This document shows, piece after piece, positions 1 to 8,806 of a DNA stretch of 64,000 bases (position 1 is its first letter; each line of letters begins with the position of its first letter). Source of the stretch: Alkalihalobacillus pseudalcaliphilus (GTDB lineage Bacteria; Bacillota; Bacilli; Bacillales; Bacillaceae_D); contig NZ_JAQQWS010000013.1 of assembly GCF_028610675.1 (NCBI RefSeq), positions 16,167 through 80,166 of the forward strand, read 5' to 3'. Under the pieces are notes generated by a model that was given only the letters and a program-made list of their open reading frames with translations, was not told the DNA's origin and searched no databases. A program made the position numbers and the translations under genes.

Positions 1-214
1 ATATTACTTCTATAAACTGCTCAATCCCAGCTGCCTCGTTATCTTCCATTACTAAACCTGCACGTATATCCATGTCACCAGCATCATCAAACGTAATACC
101 GGAAAAAACAAAATTCAGAACAATAATGATAAGAATAGGTGCCAGCAGAGAAATAAGTACCTCTTTACGATCCCGCCAAAACACGAGTAAATCCTTTTTT
201 AAAAATGAAATCAT
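1..214 (-). CDS. ABC-2 type transporter permease, N-terminal part (runs off the window)
   Basis: The reading frame starts at an ATG at 214, 16 bases after the stop of the ATPase gene, with a GGGAGAGG Shine-Dalgarno in that gap, and is open to the window edge. The visible 71 residues begin MISFLKKDLLVFWRDRKEVL, then a hydrophobic segment (LLAPILIIIVLNFVF) and an extracytoplasmic-looking stretch. This cytoplasmic amphipathic start plus first membrane helix is typical of ABC-2 (NatB/DrrB-like) permeases. It should form an exporter with the ATPase just upstream. Substrate unknown; the gene is cut by the window so the rest cannot be judged. Confidence 0.8.
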   Translation of the reverse strand, partial: MISFLKKDLLVFWRDRKEVLISLLAPILIIIVLNFVFSGITFDDAGDMDIRAGLVMEDNEAAGIEQFIEVI

Positions 215-230
215 GTCGTTTACCTCTCCC

Positions 231-1163
231 CTAATCTCTTAAAGTCCGACCTGTTAAATGCAGGAAAACATCCTCAAGACTTGGCGTTTCCATTTGAAAA
301 TGCGTTAGTTGGATCCCTTCGCTTTCCACTGCATGTACGATAGAACTTAATATATTGCTTCCTTTCTTGGCACTAACCCTAAGTCCTAGCTCTATTTCAT
401 CAACACGGTGAACATGATGTATCGCTTTTATTTTCTTCATTACCTCATCACTTGTCTCACTTAAATGAACTTGAATCGTATCTTCATTCGATAAAATACT
501 TAAAAGCTCTGCCTTACTGCCTGCTGCCACCACTTTTCCGTGGTCCATAACATAGACACGTTTGCACAATTGCTCAACTTCCTCCATGTAATGACTTGTA
601 TAAAGAACCGTAGTCCCCTTTTCTTCATTTAGCTTTCGAACAGTTTCTAGAATATGATTTCTGGATTGCGGGTCAATTCCAACAGTCGGTTCATCCAAAA
701 TGAGGATTTTAGGTTGATGTAGCAGTGCCGCAGCAATATTCACCCTTCGCTTCATCCCCCCCGAAAAGGTTTTAACAAGCTCTTTTTGACGATCCTTTAA
801 CCCGACCATATTAAGGACATCCTGAATTCGGTGTTCTAATACATTCCTTTTGACCTTATAGGTCTCTCCAAAAAATTTCAGATTTTCATAAGCAGAAAGC
901 TCCTCATATAAAGCAATCTCTTGTGGGACTACGCCAAGAATTCTTCTCATTTCAGCAGGATTTTTGATTGTACTTGTTCCATTTAATTTCACGTCTCCAG
1001 CAGAAGGCTTTATTAATGATGAAATCATAGATATCGTCGTTGACTTACCTGCTCCATTGGGTCCAAGCAAACCGATCGATTCCCCTTCATCGATATAGAT
1101 ATCAACATCATCCACTACTTTTTTTCCTTTGTAACTCTTGCTTAGTTTGATCGTTTCAATCAT
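231..1163 (-). CDS. ABC transporter ATP-binding protein, NatA/DrrA type
   Basis: A 310-residue ATPase for an exporter. Walker A GPNGAGKST is near residue 35, the signature FSGGMKRRVNIAAALLH near 134, and Walker B ILILDEPTVGIDP follows. The C-terminal ~90 residues form the accessory region seen in DrrA/NatA and end in the SLEDVFLHLTGR motif of this subfamily. The start ATG follows AAGGAG at good spacing. It is translated just before the ABC-2 permease, so the two form one exporter. A NarL-type sensor/regulator pair lies directly upstream in the same direction and may control it. The exported compound cannot be inferred. Confidence 0.93.
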   Translation of the reverse strand: MIETIKLSKSYKGKKVVDDVDIYIDEGESIGLLGPNGAGKSTTISMISSLIKPSAGDVKLNGTSTIKNPAEMRRILGVVPQEIALYEELSAYENLKFFGETYKVKRNVLEHRIQDVLNMVGLKDRQKELVKTFSGGMKRRVNIAAALLHQPKILILDEPTVGIDPQSRNHILETVRKLNEEKGTTVLYTSHYMEEVEQLCKRVYVMDHGKVVAAGSKAELLSILSNEDTIQVHLSETSDEVMKKIKAIHHVHRVDEIELGLRVSAKKGSNILSSIVHAVESEGIQLTHFQMETPSLEDVFLHLTGRTLRD

Positions 1164-1202
1164 ATTCGTACACTCCTTACGTTTTAGTAGCTAAAATATA
1201 TA

Positions 1203-1227
1203 CAAAAAAAAACAGTGTCAACACTGT
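1203..1227 (-). terminator. Hairpin with T-run between the two-component genes and the ABC operon
   Basis: ACAGTGT-TG-ACACTGT on the minus strand is followed directly by nine T, a clear intrinsic-terminator shape after the response regulator gene. The same bases contain TTGACA, and TATTTT lies 17 bases further, so the hairpin also overlaps a possible -35 of a promoter for the ABC genes. Whether it is terminator, operator or both is not decidable by eye. Confidence 0.6.
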
Positions 1228-1311
1228 CTTCAGTCACGAACCATATCTAGATGAGTTACTTCAGTCATTTATATTTTCACTCTATTTCATCGTTAAAGTT
1301 TCTTAGCTCAT

Positions 1312-1944
1312 CTATACTAAGTTATGGCGGATAGCATATATAGCCAGTTGTGTGCGGTCACGTAGTTCTAATTTATGTAAAATTTGACTCGTATTATTTT
1401 TTACGGTACCTACTGATAACCCAAGTCGATATGCCGTTTCATAATTACTAAGTCCCTCACCAATACATGTTAGAATCGCTCGTTCACGTGGCGTTAATGA
1501 CGGATCTGCTGTTTTTATTTCCTTTTGATTTAGGAGCAGCGGCATTACTTTTGCCGCAACCTGTTCTTCCACCGTTAATCCTCCATTTAGAGCACTACGA
1601 ATCGAACGAATCAAGGAATCGGTATCTGCGTTTTTTAAAATATAACCACTTACGCCTATTTTAAGTGCCTCCATCACATATTCGCTATCGTCAAACGTGG
1701 TTAAAATGAGTATTTTAGCAGAGCTCCAGCGCGATTGAATGACTTTTGCCGCTTCGATGCCATCCATAATAGGCATTCGAATATCCAAAATAATGATGTC
1801 AAATGCTTGTTTTTCACAGAGGTCTATCGCTTCTTTTCCATTACTTGCTTCCCCTGTCACCTTCATTTCCTCATCTGATTCAATCATCATTTTTAACCCT
1901 TGTCGCACCATCACCTGGTCTTCAGCCAATAATATTCGTATCAT
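1312..1944 (-). CDS. NarL/FixJ-family response regulator
   Basis: A receiver domain (acidic pair ED at residues 8-9, phospho-acceptor Asp in ILDIRMPIMDG near residue 54, Lys in LKNAD) is followed by a LuxR-type helix-turn-helix near residues 147-205 (LTPRERAILTCIGEGLSNYE, GLSVGTVKNNTSQILHKL). Two ATG codons are adjacent; the second is chosen because it lies five bases from AAGGAGG. It overlaps the end of the sensor kinase gene, so the two are translationally coupled and form a DesKR/LiaRS-like system. Proximity suggests control of the following ABC exporter. The signal is unknown. Confidence 0.92.
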   Translation of the reverse strand: MIRILLAEDQVMVRQGLKMMIESDEEMKVTGEASNGKEAIDLCEKQAFDIIILDIRMPIMDGIEAAKVIQSRWSSAKILILTTFDDSEYVMEALKIGVSGYILKNADTDSLIRSIRSALNGGLTVEEQVAAKVMPLLLNQKEIKTADPSLTPRERAILTCIGEGLSNYETAYRLGLSVGTVKNNTSQILHKLELRDRTQLAIYAIRHNLV

Positions 1945-3082
1945 CATTTCCTCCTTGATCCTTTAATGTAATAAGACCCCTCACAAGGAACCGCTCTTTT
2001 GTTTTTTGTACTTGTAGCTGCCCGCCAATTTTCTCAAGTCTTTCACGCATGGAAGTAAGTCCAAAGCCCTCTTGGTATCGATGGTTATTTATTACTGGAT
2101 TGCTGACTTCAAACCGAAATACACTGCGACCAGGGGCTTCAAATACAACCTCTGCCTCCCTAGCATAGCTATGCTTCATCACATTCGTTAACGCCTCCTG
2201 TACAGATCGGAAAATGACAAAAGATTGCTCACCACTAAGCGGAACCGTAAACGCACCATGCTTCACGGAAAATTGAATTCGAATAAAACTTTCCGTTTCC
2301 AGCTTTCGAATTAAACGTAAGATACCATGAAGTCCACCCACTTCATGACTCTTTAACATTTTCACCGCACTTCGCGTTTCCTCTAAGCTATCATTAGCTA
2401 GTTTTTTCAAAGATTGGACCTGCCCCTGGTCTTCTTGATTTGACTTTAACCTGAATGCTTCAAGCTGCATTAACAGAGCTGTTAGCTTATGACCAACAGA
2501 ATCATGAATTTCATGACCAATTAACACACGCTCTTCCTGCCTTACCGTTTCTTCCTCTGTACTCAGACGCCTTTTTAACTCACGGTATTCACTAAGAAGT
2601 GCATCATACCTGGCAAAAAGGTCATCATGAGCGTTTTTTGTCTGTTTAAAAAGGATAATGGCTGCAAAAAAGAAGATAAAATAAAGACTGATAAAACTAA
2701 TACTTGAAAAAGAAGGGTTACTATTTAAAAAGCTGAGTAATATTCCTAACAAGGAAACGCCACCAACAATAGACGCAAGTGCAGCCTGGAGTCGGTAGTA
2801 GGCTTCTGCAATCAACAAAGACAAAATTAGCAATAAAAATGGATTAAAGCTTTCCTGTTGAACGGGAAACAATGTAATAACCGCTACTATTGAATTGGTA
2901 GCAAGGACAGACACGGACGCAATCGGCCTTTGCTTTATAAGTGGTAGAATAAAAAAGAGAATGAAAAATGCCGATAAACCAAGTAATTTCCACGTCCATT
3001 CAGTTATACCACCTTCTAAATAAACAAAAGCAAACACCCACGGCATAGCATGAAACAAAAACCAAATCCAATAAACATTCAT
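1922..3082 (-). CDS. Sensor histidine kinase, HisKA_3 (NarX/DesK) type
   Basis: A 386-residue membrane kinase. About five hydrophobic segments fill residues 1-145, followed by a coiled stretch (FARYDALLSEYRELKRRL) and a HisKA_3 dimerisation domain with the H-box IGHEIHDSVGHKLTALLMQ; the phospho-accepting His is about residue 193. The HATPase region has the N-box FRSVQEALTNVMKHS and a glycine box GFGLTSMRERLEKIGG. There is no separate extracellular sensor domain, so it probably senses within or at the membrane. Its 3' end overlaps the response regulator start by 23 bases. Confidence 0.92.
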   Translation of the reverse strand: MNVYWIWFLFHAMPWVFAFVYLEGGITEWTWKLLGLSAFFILFFILPLIKQRPIASVSVLATNSIVAVITLFPVQQESFNPFLLLILSLLIAEAYYRLQAALASIVGGVSLLGILLSFLNSNPSFSSISFISLYFIFFFAAIILFKQTKNAHDDLFARYDALLSEYRELKRRLSTEEETVRQEERVLIGHEIHDSVGHKLTALLMQLEAFRLKSNQEDQGQVQSLKKLANDSLEETRSAVKMLKSHEVGGLHGILRLIRKLETESFIRIQFSVKHGAFTVPLSGEQSFVIFRSVQEALTNVMKHSYAREAEVVFEAPGRSVFRFEVSNPVINNHRYQEGFGLTSMRERLEKIGGQLQVQKTKERFLVRGLITLKDQGGNDDTNIIG

Positions 3083-3304
3083 ACGTATTTTTCCCTTCCC
3101 TCATAAAAGCTCACTTGCCCAACAGAGAAACGTTGATTTTCCACTATTATATCAAACAAGAGAACCAACGGATATCACTCTAGTAGTTTCAGTAGAGGAG
3201 AAAGTAATACAAGTGTTTGACATTAGCGAGTTCATTAAATAAATCAACGCATATTCACTTTAATACCTAATAGGTTATATGGGCATTAATCCCCCTTACC
3301 AAAG

Positions 3305-3745
3305 TTAGTGCAGTAAAAATTCTAATGACATGTTCTTATCAATCTTATTTGTTAACAAGTTAAACTTCTTGATCGTATCATCATGTAGAGCTCCGCTTTC
3401 GTAATCACTTATATACGCGGAATACGCACTGAATTCCTTATCACTTTCTTGAAACTCGTCAAATATAATCGATAAATATTCATGACCATTTTCAAATTTC
3501 ACCGTCAACACATCGCCCGTTCGCTCATACGTTCCCTCTTCACCGGGAAGAATACTGGCTGTTACCACACCATCTAAGAACTCCAGTGTTGTCAGAAGCT
3601 GATACGAATTCTGGTTCGTCAATTCCTCTTCTAATGGTGGTGCAGCACCCATATCAAATGATTTTCCGGATAACTCATCATTCGTTGTACAAGCAGAGAG
3701 AACCATGACTATTAGTAGCAGCACAACCAATCTCCATTTTCTCAT
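3305..3745 (-). CDS. Small lipoprotein of unknown function
   Basis: The start chosen gives MRKWRLVVLLLIVMVLSAC, a complete lipoprotein signal with lipobox LSAC, so Cys19 would be lipidated; an upstream in-frame start would add a non-signal-like extension. The mature part of about 127 residues has no motif I recognise. It contains EEGTYERTGDVLTVKFENGH, a beta-strand-rich pattern seen in several small Bacillus lipoproteins. It stands alone between the kinase gene and the divergently transcribed xylanase. Function unknown. Confidence 0.7.
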   Translation of the reverse strand: MRKWRLVVLLLIVMVLSACTTNDELSGKSFDMGAAPPLEEELTNQNSYQLLTTLEFLDGVVTASILPGEEGTYERTGDVLTVKFENGHEYLSIIFDEFQESDKEFSAYSAYISDYESGALHDDTIKKFNLLTNKIDKNMSLEFLLH

Positions 3746-4018
3746 TTCCTTAACCCCTTTTAATTGATTATTTTGATAAAAGTAAAGCAAAACATATTAT
3801 CCCTCTTACTTATACGAATTACCAAGATAAAAGTTTTATTTTTCCGAATTTTATCCTTGTTTTTGAAGTCGATTCTTTTATAGATAAAGCCTCCATTTTA
3901 TCTTTTCGAATTTGCCTTCGCTTTCGACACTTTTCTTATGAAACATCTATCTTATTTACAGTAAAATCTTTACTTATTAAAGTGATATTTCCATATTTTT
4001 TCTGATAACATGTATTAT

Positions 4019-4032
4019 TGTAAGCGATTACA
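4019..4032 (+). promoter_or_regulatory. CcpA catabolite-responsive element (cre) upstream of the xylanase gene
   Basis: TGTAAGCGATTACA fits the Bacillus cre consensus TGWAANCGNTNWCA at every position and is nearly palindromic. It lies 73 bases before the TTG start, where a cre would overlap or follow the promoter and repress. Carbon catabolite repression of a xylanase by CcpA is the expected regulation. The remaining ~340 bases between 3746 and 4104 show no other feature except a spare AAAGGAGG at 4043-4050. Confidence 0.8.
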
Positions 4033-4104
4033 AATTATTCAGAAAGGAGGTAAGCTTGATTTAATTTAATTCCATTCATTTCATATTACTAGGAGGAATG
4101 CCGT

Positions 4105-5181
4105 TTGAAACTAAGAAAAGTCTTGTTATTTATGACGATCGTTTTTGGATTCGTATTATTTTCAATGACAGAAAAAGCTGAGGCAGCGATTACTTCTAAT
4201 GAAATTGGTACACATGATGGATATGATTATGAATTTTGGAAAGACAGCGGCGGAACTGGAAGCATGACCTTAAATAGCGGTGGTACATTTAGTGCCCAGT
4301 GGAACAACGTCAATAACATCTTATTCCGTAAAGGCAAAAAATTCGATGAAACGCAAACCCATCAACAAATTGGCAATATGTCCATTAACTATGGTGCAAC
4401 GTATAACCCAAACGGTAATTCCTACCTAACCGTTTATGGCTGGGCTGTAGACCCTCTTGTTGAGTTTTATATTGTTGATAGCTGGGGTACATGGCGACCA
4501 CCAGGTGGCACTCCAAAAGGAACCATTCAAGTTGATGGTGGTACGTACGAAATTTATGAGACCACCCGTTATAATCAGCCATCCATCAAAGGAACTGCAA
4601 CTTTCCAACAGTATTGGAGTGTACGTACATCTAAACGAACAAGTGGCACAATATCCGTGAGTGAGCATTTTAAAGCTTGGGAGAATCTTGGGATGCCGAT
4701 GGGGAAAATGTATGAAGTTGCTTTGACTGTGGAGGGCTACCAAAGCAGTGGAAGTGCCAATGTGTATAGCAATACCCTTACGATCGGTGGTAACTCTGGT
4801 GGAGGTGATGGTGGGGCTCCAACTGCTAGAGTGGAAGCTGAAAATATGACAAAGGGTGGCCAGTATACATCCAATATATCCTCTCCATTTAACGGGGTCG
4901 CATTATACGCCAACAATGATAAAGTAAGTTTTACTCATAACTTCACGAAATCTACAAGTAATTTTTCCCTTAGAGGTGCTTCTAACAATTCAAATATGGC
5001 GAGAGTTGATTTAAGAATAGGCGGGCAAAATAAAGGAACCTTCTACTTTGGCAATCAATATCCAGCTGTATATAACTTAAATAATATTAGCCACGGAACA
5101 GGCAATCAATTAGTTGAGTTAATTGTTACCTCAGATAATGGTACATGGGATGCTTATTTGGATTATTTAGATATAAGATAA
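4105..5181 (+). CDS. xynJ: Secreted GH11 endo-1,4-beta-xylanase with C-terminal CBM36 (XynJ type)
   Basis: A signal peptide covers residues 1-27 (cleavage after AEA). The GH11 beta-jelly-roll covers about 30-228: the nucleophile is probably Glu120 in VEFYIVDSWG and the acid/base Glu210 in VEGYQSSG. A short GGNSGGGDGG linker leads to a C-terminal module of ~118 residues starting ARVEAENM, which matches family 36 xylan-binding modules. Length and layout match XynJ, the alkaline xylanase of alkaliphilic Bacillus. The start is TTG, set by AGGAGGA 7 bases upstream. It cuts xylan outside the cell. A cre site lies upstream. Confidence 0.95.
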   Translation: MKLRKVLLFMTIVFGFVLFSMTEKAEAAITSNEIGTHDGYDYEFWKDSGGTGSMTLNSGGTFSAQWNNVNNILFRKGKKFDETQTHQQIGNMSINYGATYNPNGNSYLTVYGWAVDPLVEFYIVDSWGTWRPPGGTPKGTIQVDGGTYEIYETTRYNQPSIKGTATFQQYWSVRTSKRTSGTISVSEHFKAWENLGMPMGKMYEVALTVEGYQSSGSANVYSNTLTIGGNSGGGDGGAPTARVEAENMTKGGQYTSNISSPFNGVALYANNDKVSFTHNFTKSTSNFSLRGASNNSNMARVDLRIGGQNKGTFYFGNQYPAVYNLNNISHGTGNQLVELIVTSDNGTWDAYLDYLDIR

Positions 5182-5366
5182 ACGGTTCAATAACGGTAAT
5201 AGAAAACGACTTTCATAATCGACGGATACGTGCATGGTGCTTATTTTAATCGCAATAGCCAATCGCCTCATCGTTTTAAGTTATATCATTTCAGGGCTGG
5301 GACATAACTAATTTAGCTGTGTCCAAATCCGAATGATACATTTATTTTTTAATTATCAAAATTCAG

Positions 5367-5424
5367 AAAGCCGAACTAGTGTAAAATGCTGTGTTAGCAA
5401 TTTTAATAATAGTTCGGCTTTTTT
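5367..5424 (+). terminator. Hairpin downstream of xynJ
   Basis: AAAGCCGAACTA (5367-5378) pairs with TAGTTCGGCTTT (5410-5421) and is followed by more T. The 31-base loop is long for a terminator. The 370-base gap 5182-5551 otherwise contains a CTGGGACATAAC motif of the kind often left by degenerate repeats, and no gene. Confidence 0.5.
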
Positions 5425-5551
5425 AGTTACTGAAAATCTTTTGGCCTAGCCTCGTTCATCAAATCAATAGCTACAAGCCTTTATTTTTATCTCTACCTTC
5501 TCTAATGATATTACTTCGTCGTCTGTTACCTTTATCTCCTCCCTGCTATTT

Positions 5552-6724
5552 TTAGTAGAAATCTGGTAATGGATCATGGAAGGACAACCAACCTTCCGTC
5601 ATTTCCTCCTCAGTGAGCACACATAATTCTAGCGATTCTTGTATTTCTTTTTGTGAAATGGAGATGCCGATAAAAACGATTTCTGTTAATCTGTCTCCAT
5701 ATAGAACATCCCATTCTCTACTTAGCTTAGAATCTTCTTGAAGTAACTTCTTCTGCTCGTCATTAGAATAAGTAGCTACCCATTCACCTGCACCACTAAT
5801 AGTAATATTTGAACCGGCTTGTGATAGTAAACCGACCTGGTCATTTCTAGAAGCTAACCAGAAAAAACCCTTTGCTCGTACAATCCCCTCTGGCCAGTTT
5901 TCCAGCCAGTACATCAACCTTTCTGGATGAAATGGTTTTCGACTTTTAAACAGAAATGATGAGATGTTATACTCATCCGTCTCTGGAATATGTTCTTCAT
6001 TTAATTCTTTTATCCACCCAGCTGCTTGACTCGCCTTCTCAAAATGAAATAAATTTGTATTTAAAACTCTATTAATATCTACCTTTGAATGTGCCGTACA
6101 TATAATATCTGCATCGGCATTTAATTTACGGATAAAACCTTTGATCGTCTGTAATCTCTTTGTATTAATTAAATCAACCTTATTTAATATAATGACATTC
6201 GCAAATTCTATTTGGTCAACTAATAAATCAACTATATCTCGTTCATCATCCTCATTAATTCCTTGTTGACGGTCAAGCAGTGATTCACCTGTAGAGTAAT
6301 TACTCCAAAAGTGTGCAGTATCCACTACAGTTACCATTGTATCAAGCCTACACTTTTCAGATAGATTCACACCTAGCTCTTCATCCATATAAGTAAATGT
6401 TTGCGCTACAGGAATGGGCTCACTAATTCCTGAGGACTCTATTACAATATAATCGATGTCCCCTTGCCGAACTAAATTATTTACTTCTAGCAATAAATCT
6501 TCGCGAAGTGTACAACAAATACAGCCATTTTGAAGTTCAACCAACTTTTCATCTGTTTGCACAAGACCATTTTCTTTAATTAACCTCGCATCAATATTAA
6601 TTTCAGTCATATCATTAACGATAACCGCTATTTTTAACTTATCTTCATTTTGCAAAATTTGCTGAAGTAGTGTCGTTTTCCCAGATCCTAAGTAACCACT
6701 TAAAACGGTAACAGGTACCTTCAA
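5552..6724 (-). CDS. CobW/YciC-family G3E GTPase (zinc metallochaperone), copy 2
   Basis: A COG0523 protein of 390 residues: Walker A GYLGSGKTTLL at residues 10-20, the metal-binding CxCC motif in NGCICCTLREDLL near 67, Walker B-like IVIESSGISEP, and the base-recognition motif NKVD. The C-terminal CobW_C domain contains RAKGFFWLASRN. TTG start after GGGAGGG. It is the last gene of a Zur-type operon with a close paralogue, a spare S14 gene and a small unknown gene. Family members of this type (B. subtilis YciC) deliver zinc under starvation; that role is inferred from family and context. Confidence 0.9.
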   Translation of the reverse strand: MKVPVTVLSGYLGSGKTTLLQQILQNEDKLKIAVIVNDMTEINIDARLIKENGLVQTDEKLVELQNGCICCTLREDLLLEVNNLVRQGDIDYIVIESSGISEPIPVAQTFTYMDEELGVNLSEKCRLDTMVTVVDTAHFWSNYSTGESLLDRQQGINEDDERDIVDLLVDQIEFANVIILNKVDLINTKRLQTIKGFIRKLNADADIICTAHSKVDINRVLNTNLFHFEKASQAAGWIKELNEEHIPETDEYNISSFLFKSRKPFHPERLMYWLENWPEGIVRAKGFFWLASRNDQVGLLSQAGSNITISGAGEWVATYSNDEQKKLLQEDSKLSREWDVLYGDRLTEIVFIGISISQKEIQESLELCVLTEEEMTEGWLSFHDPLPDFY

Positions 6725-6788
6725 TTTATATCCCTCCCAAAACTACAGATTCTCAAATATATTAACGAACCAGTATCACAAGGCCAAC

Positions 6789-7985
6789 TTAACTACTTTC
6801 GATATCCCAATAAAATGGATCAGGAAGTTTATTCCAATTTTCCATATATTCATCACTCGTAAGTAAACACTCATCTAATTCTCTTGTTATTAAGTCTAAG
6901 TCTAAATCAATTCCAATAAAAACGAGCTTTGTATGTCGGTCACCATGTTCCTCATCCCAACCCTCTACTATTCCCGGATTAGTCATTTTGATTCTTGTCT
7001 GCTCACTAGCTGGTAAAGAAGCTACCCAATACGATATAGGTTCAAGGTGGACGGAAGGACCAGCTTGAGACAAGAATATAGCTAAATCGTTTCTACTAGC
7101 ACACCAAGCAATCCCCTTTGCTCTTACAATTTGTATAGGCATTGCACCGCACCATTGATTAAACCTTTGCGAATGGAATGGTCTTTTTCTCGAATAAACA
7201 AACGATGATATTCCATATTCCTCCGTTTCAGGCGTGTGCTGGGAAGGACCTAGGTTTAATTCTCGTAACCAACCTGCAGATTGGCTCGCTTTATCAAAAT
7301 CGAATAAACCAGTATTTAAAATTTCATGAACATCGACTACACTATTTTCCGTCCTTATCACTTTTGCATCAGGCTGTAATGTTTTTATCACTTTCTCTAA
7401 AATATCTAGATTCTCTGCTGTTACTAAATCGCTTTTATTTAAAATAAGGACATCACAAAATTCAATCTGGTCTATTAACAGATCGGCAATATTTCGGTCA
7501 TCCTCTTCTCCAACCGCCTCTTTTCGCTCTAGCAAAGTATCCCCTGACTCAAAATCATGCCAAAAACGATGAGCGTCAACAAGTGTAACCATCGTATCCA
7601 ACTGACAAAATTGAGTTAAATCAATGCCCATTTCTTCATCTATATAAGAAAACGTCTGAGCTACTGGTACAGGCTCGCTTATTCCGGATGATTCTATTAG
7701 AATGTAATCAATATCTCCCTGTTCAGCCAACCTTTGTACTTCCACCAATAAATCCTCGCGAAGTGTACAACAAATACAGCCATTCGACATTTCTACTAGT
7801 TTCTCTTCCGTACGCGAAAAATTACCTTGTGTTTGAATCAACTCACTATCAATGTTCACTTCACTCATATCATTGACAATGACCGCGACCTTTAAGCCTT
7901 GACGATTATTCAGCACATGATTCATTAATGTCGTTTTCCCAGCTCCCAAATATCCACTCAATACTGTAACCGGAATCTTTTTCAT
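6789..7985 (-). CDS. CobW/YciC-family G3E GTPase (zinc metallochaperone), copy 1
   Basis: Closely related to the following gene: Walker A GYLGAGKTTLMNHVL, CxCC in NGCICCTLREDLLVEVQR, ILIESSGISEPVPVAQTFSY, NKSD, and a CobW_C domain with RAKGIAWCASRND. The ATG start is set by GAGGAG eight bases upstream, giving 398 residues. The two copies presumably arose by duplication and differ mostly in the middle and C-terminal parts, so they may serve different client proteins. They are separated by only 64 bases and are probably co-transcribed under the Zur box at 8777-8796. Confidence 0.9.
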   Translation of the reverse strand: MKKIPVTVLSGYLGAGKTTLMNHVLNNRQGLKVAVIVNDMSEVNIDSELIQTQGNFSRTEEKLVEMSNGCICCTLREDLLVEVQRLAEQGDIDYILIESSGISEPVPVAQTFSYIDEEMGIDLTQFCQLDTMVTLVDAHRFWHDFESGDTLLERKEAVGEEDDRNIADLLIDQIEFCDVLILNKSDLVTAENLDILEKVIKTLQPDAKVIRTENSVVDVHEILNTGLFDFDKASQSAGWLRELNLGPSQHTPETEEYGISSFVYSRKRPFHSQRFNQWCGAMPIQIVRAKGIAWCASRNDLAIFLSQAGPSVHLEPISYWVASLPASEQTRIKMTNPGIVEGWDEEHGDRHTKLVFIGIDLDLDLITRELDECLLTSDEYMENWNKLPDPFYWDIESS

Positions 7986-8111
7986 ATCCTTCACTCCTCG
8001 TATTCATTAACGGAATGACCAAAGGACAAACCACCATTTATTTAATGAAGGTTTGTCACATCGTATGGCTATCTTCCGTAATAGATTAAACATTTGCAGT
8101 ATGACTGCTAT

Positions 8112-8465
8112 TCACTCATAAGAAAATAAAAACAACTTACCGGTTTCTTTCTCTAGACTACTGGAATAATCAATCCATTTGACCTTTCTAGAGGTTTCCT
8201 CTATCATTTTGTTAATTTTTTCTTCTACTTTATCTAACTGATATTTCACGGATTCTACTTCTAGCAAGAAAAAGTTTGCAGCTTCGACAATCGGAGAATG
8301 CTCAATTAATAGTTGTAAATAATGCTCTTTATTCATCGCCTGATTCTCAAGCACCATTTCTTTTTCTATAATAAATGTATATATCTCCTGTTCCTGCGGT
8401 GATAAATTCCTCACCGCTCGACGATACATAAATTCCAACAAGGCAGGACTGTCTTTTTTCATCAT
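8112..8465 (-). CDS. Small helical protein of unknown function in the zinc-starvation operon
   Basis: A 117-residue, highly charged, helix-rich protein with a coiled-coil-like segment (EVESVKYQLDKVEEKINKMI, residues ~76-95). There is no signal peptide, membrane helix or cysteine, so direct zinc binding through Cys is excluded. I do not recognise the family. It lies 19 bases after the alternative S14 gene and before the two CobW genes, so it should be expressed under zinc starvation. A ribosome- or chaperone-related role is only a guess from position. Confidence 0.7.
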   Translation of the reverse strand: MMKKDSPALLEFMYRRAVRNLSPQEQEIYTFIIEKEMVLENQAMNKEHYLQLLIEHSPIVEAANFFLLEVESVKYQLDKVEEKINKMIEETSRKVKWIDYSSSLEKETGKLFLFSYE

Positions 8466-8484
8466 TTAGAACTCCTTATTACAA

Positions 8485-8754
8485 TTACCAGCTTGCTTTC
8501 TTTACACCAGGAATTTGTCCCTTATGAGCGAGCTCTCTAAACGCAATTCGCGACATTTTAAATTTACGAATGTACCCCCGAGGTCTCCCTGTTAATTCAC
8601 ACCTATTCTTTAAACGGGTAGGAGACGAATCTCTAGGCAGCTTACTAAGTGCACGATAATCTCCCTTTTCTTTCAATTCCTTTCGAATGATTGCATACTT
8701 TTCCACTTGCTCTTGTCGCTTTCGCTCTTTCACTACCTTTGATTTCTTTGCCAT
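8485..8754 (-). CDS. rpsN2: Alternative, zinc-independent ribosomal protein S14
   Basis: An 89-residue S14 with the family core RLKNRCELTGRPRGYIRKF and C-terminal KGQIPGVKKASW. It lacks the paired CxxC motifs of the zinc-ribbon S14 (only one Cys), so it is the C-minus paralogue, as B. subtilis YhzA. Such copies replace the zinc-containing S14 during zinc limitation and allow ribosome assembly without zinc. A Zur box lies directly upstream, and zinc uptake genes flank it, which supports this role. Confidence 0.95.
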   Translation of the reverse strand: MAKKSKVVKERKRQEQVEKYAIIRKELKEKGDYRALSKLPRDSSPTRLKNRCELTGRPRGYIRKFKMSRIAFRELAHKGQIPGVKKASW

Positions 8755-8776
8755 TTCTCTAACTCCTCTACAACTT

Positions 8777-8796
8777 AAGTGTAATTATTACGATTT
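8777..8796. promoter_or_regulatory. Zur box upstream of rpsN2 and the CobW genes
   Basis: AAGTGTAATTATTACGATTT has the palindromic core GTAATTATTAC of the Bacillus Zur box. It lies 23 bases before the rpsN2 start, at promoter position. It should repress rpsN2, the 117-residue gene and both CobW genes when zinc is plentiful. Confidence 0.8.
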
Positions 8797-8806
8797 ATTT
8801 CCGTGG

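Noticed and set aside
5280..5430. CTGGGACATAAC motif with long hairpin as an insertion-sequence end
   Set aside because: No matching inverted end or transposase fragment was found nearby, so I record it only as a hairpin after xynJ.
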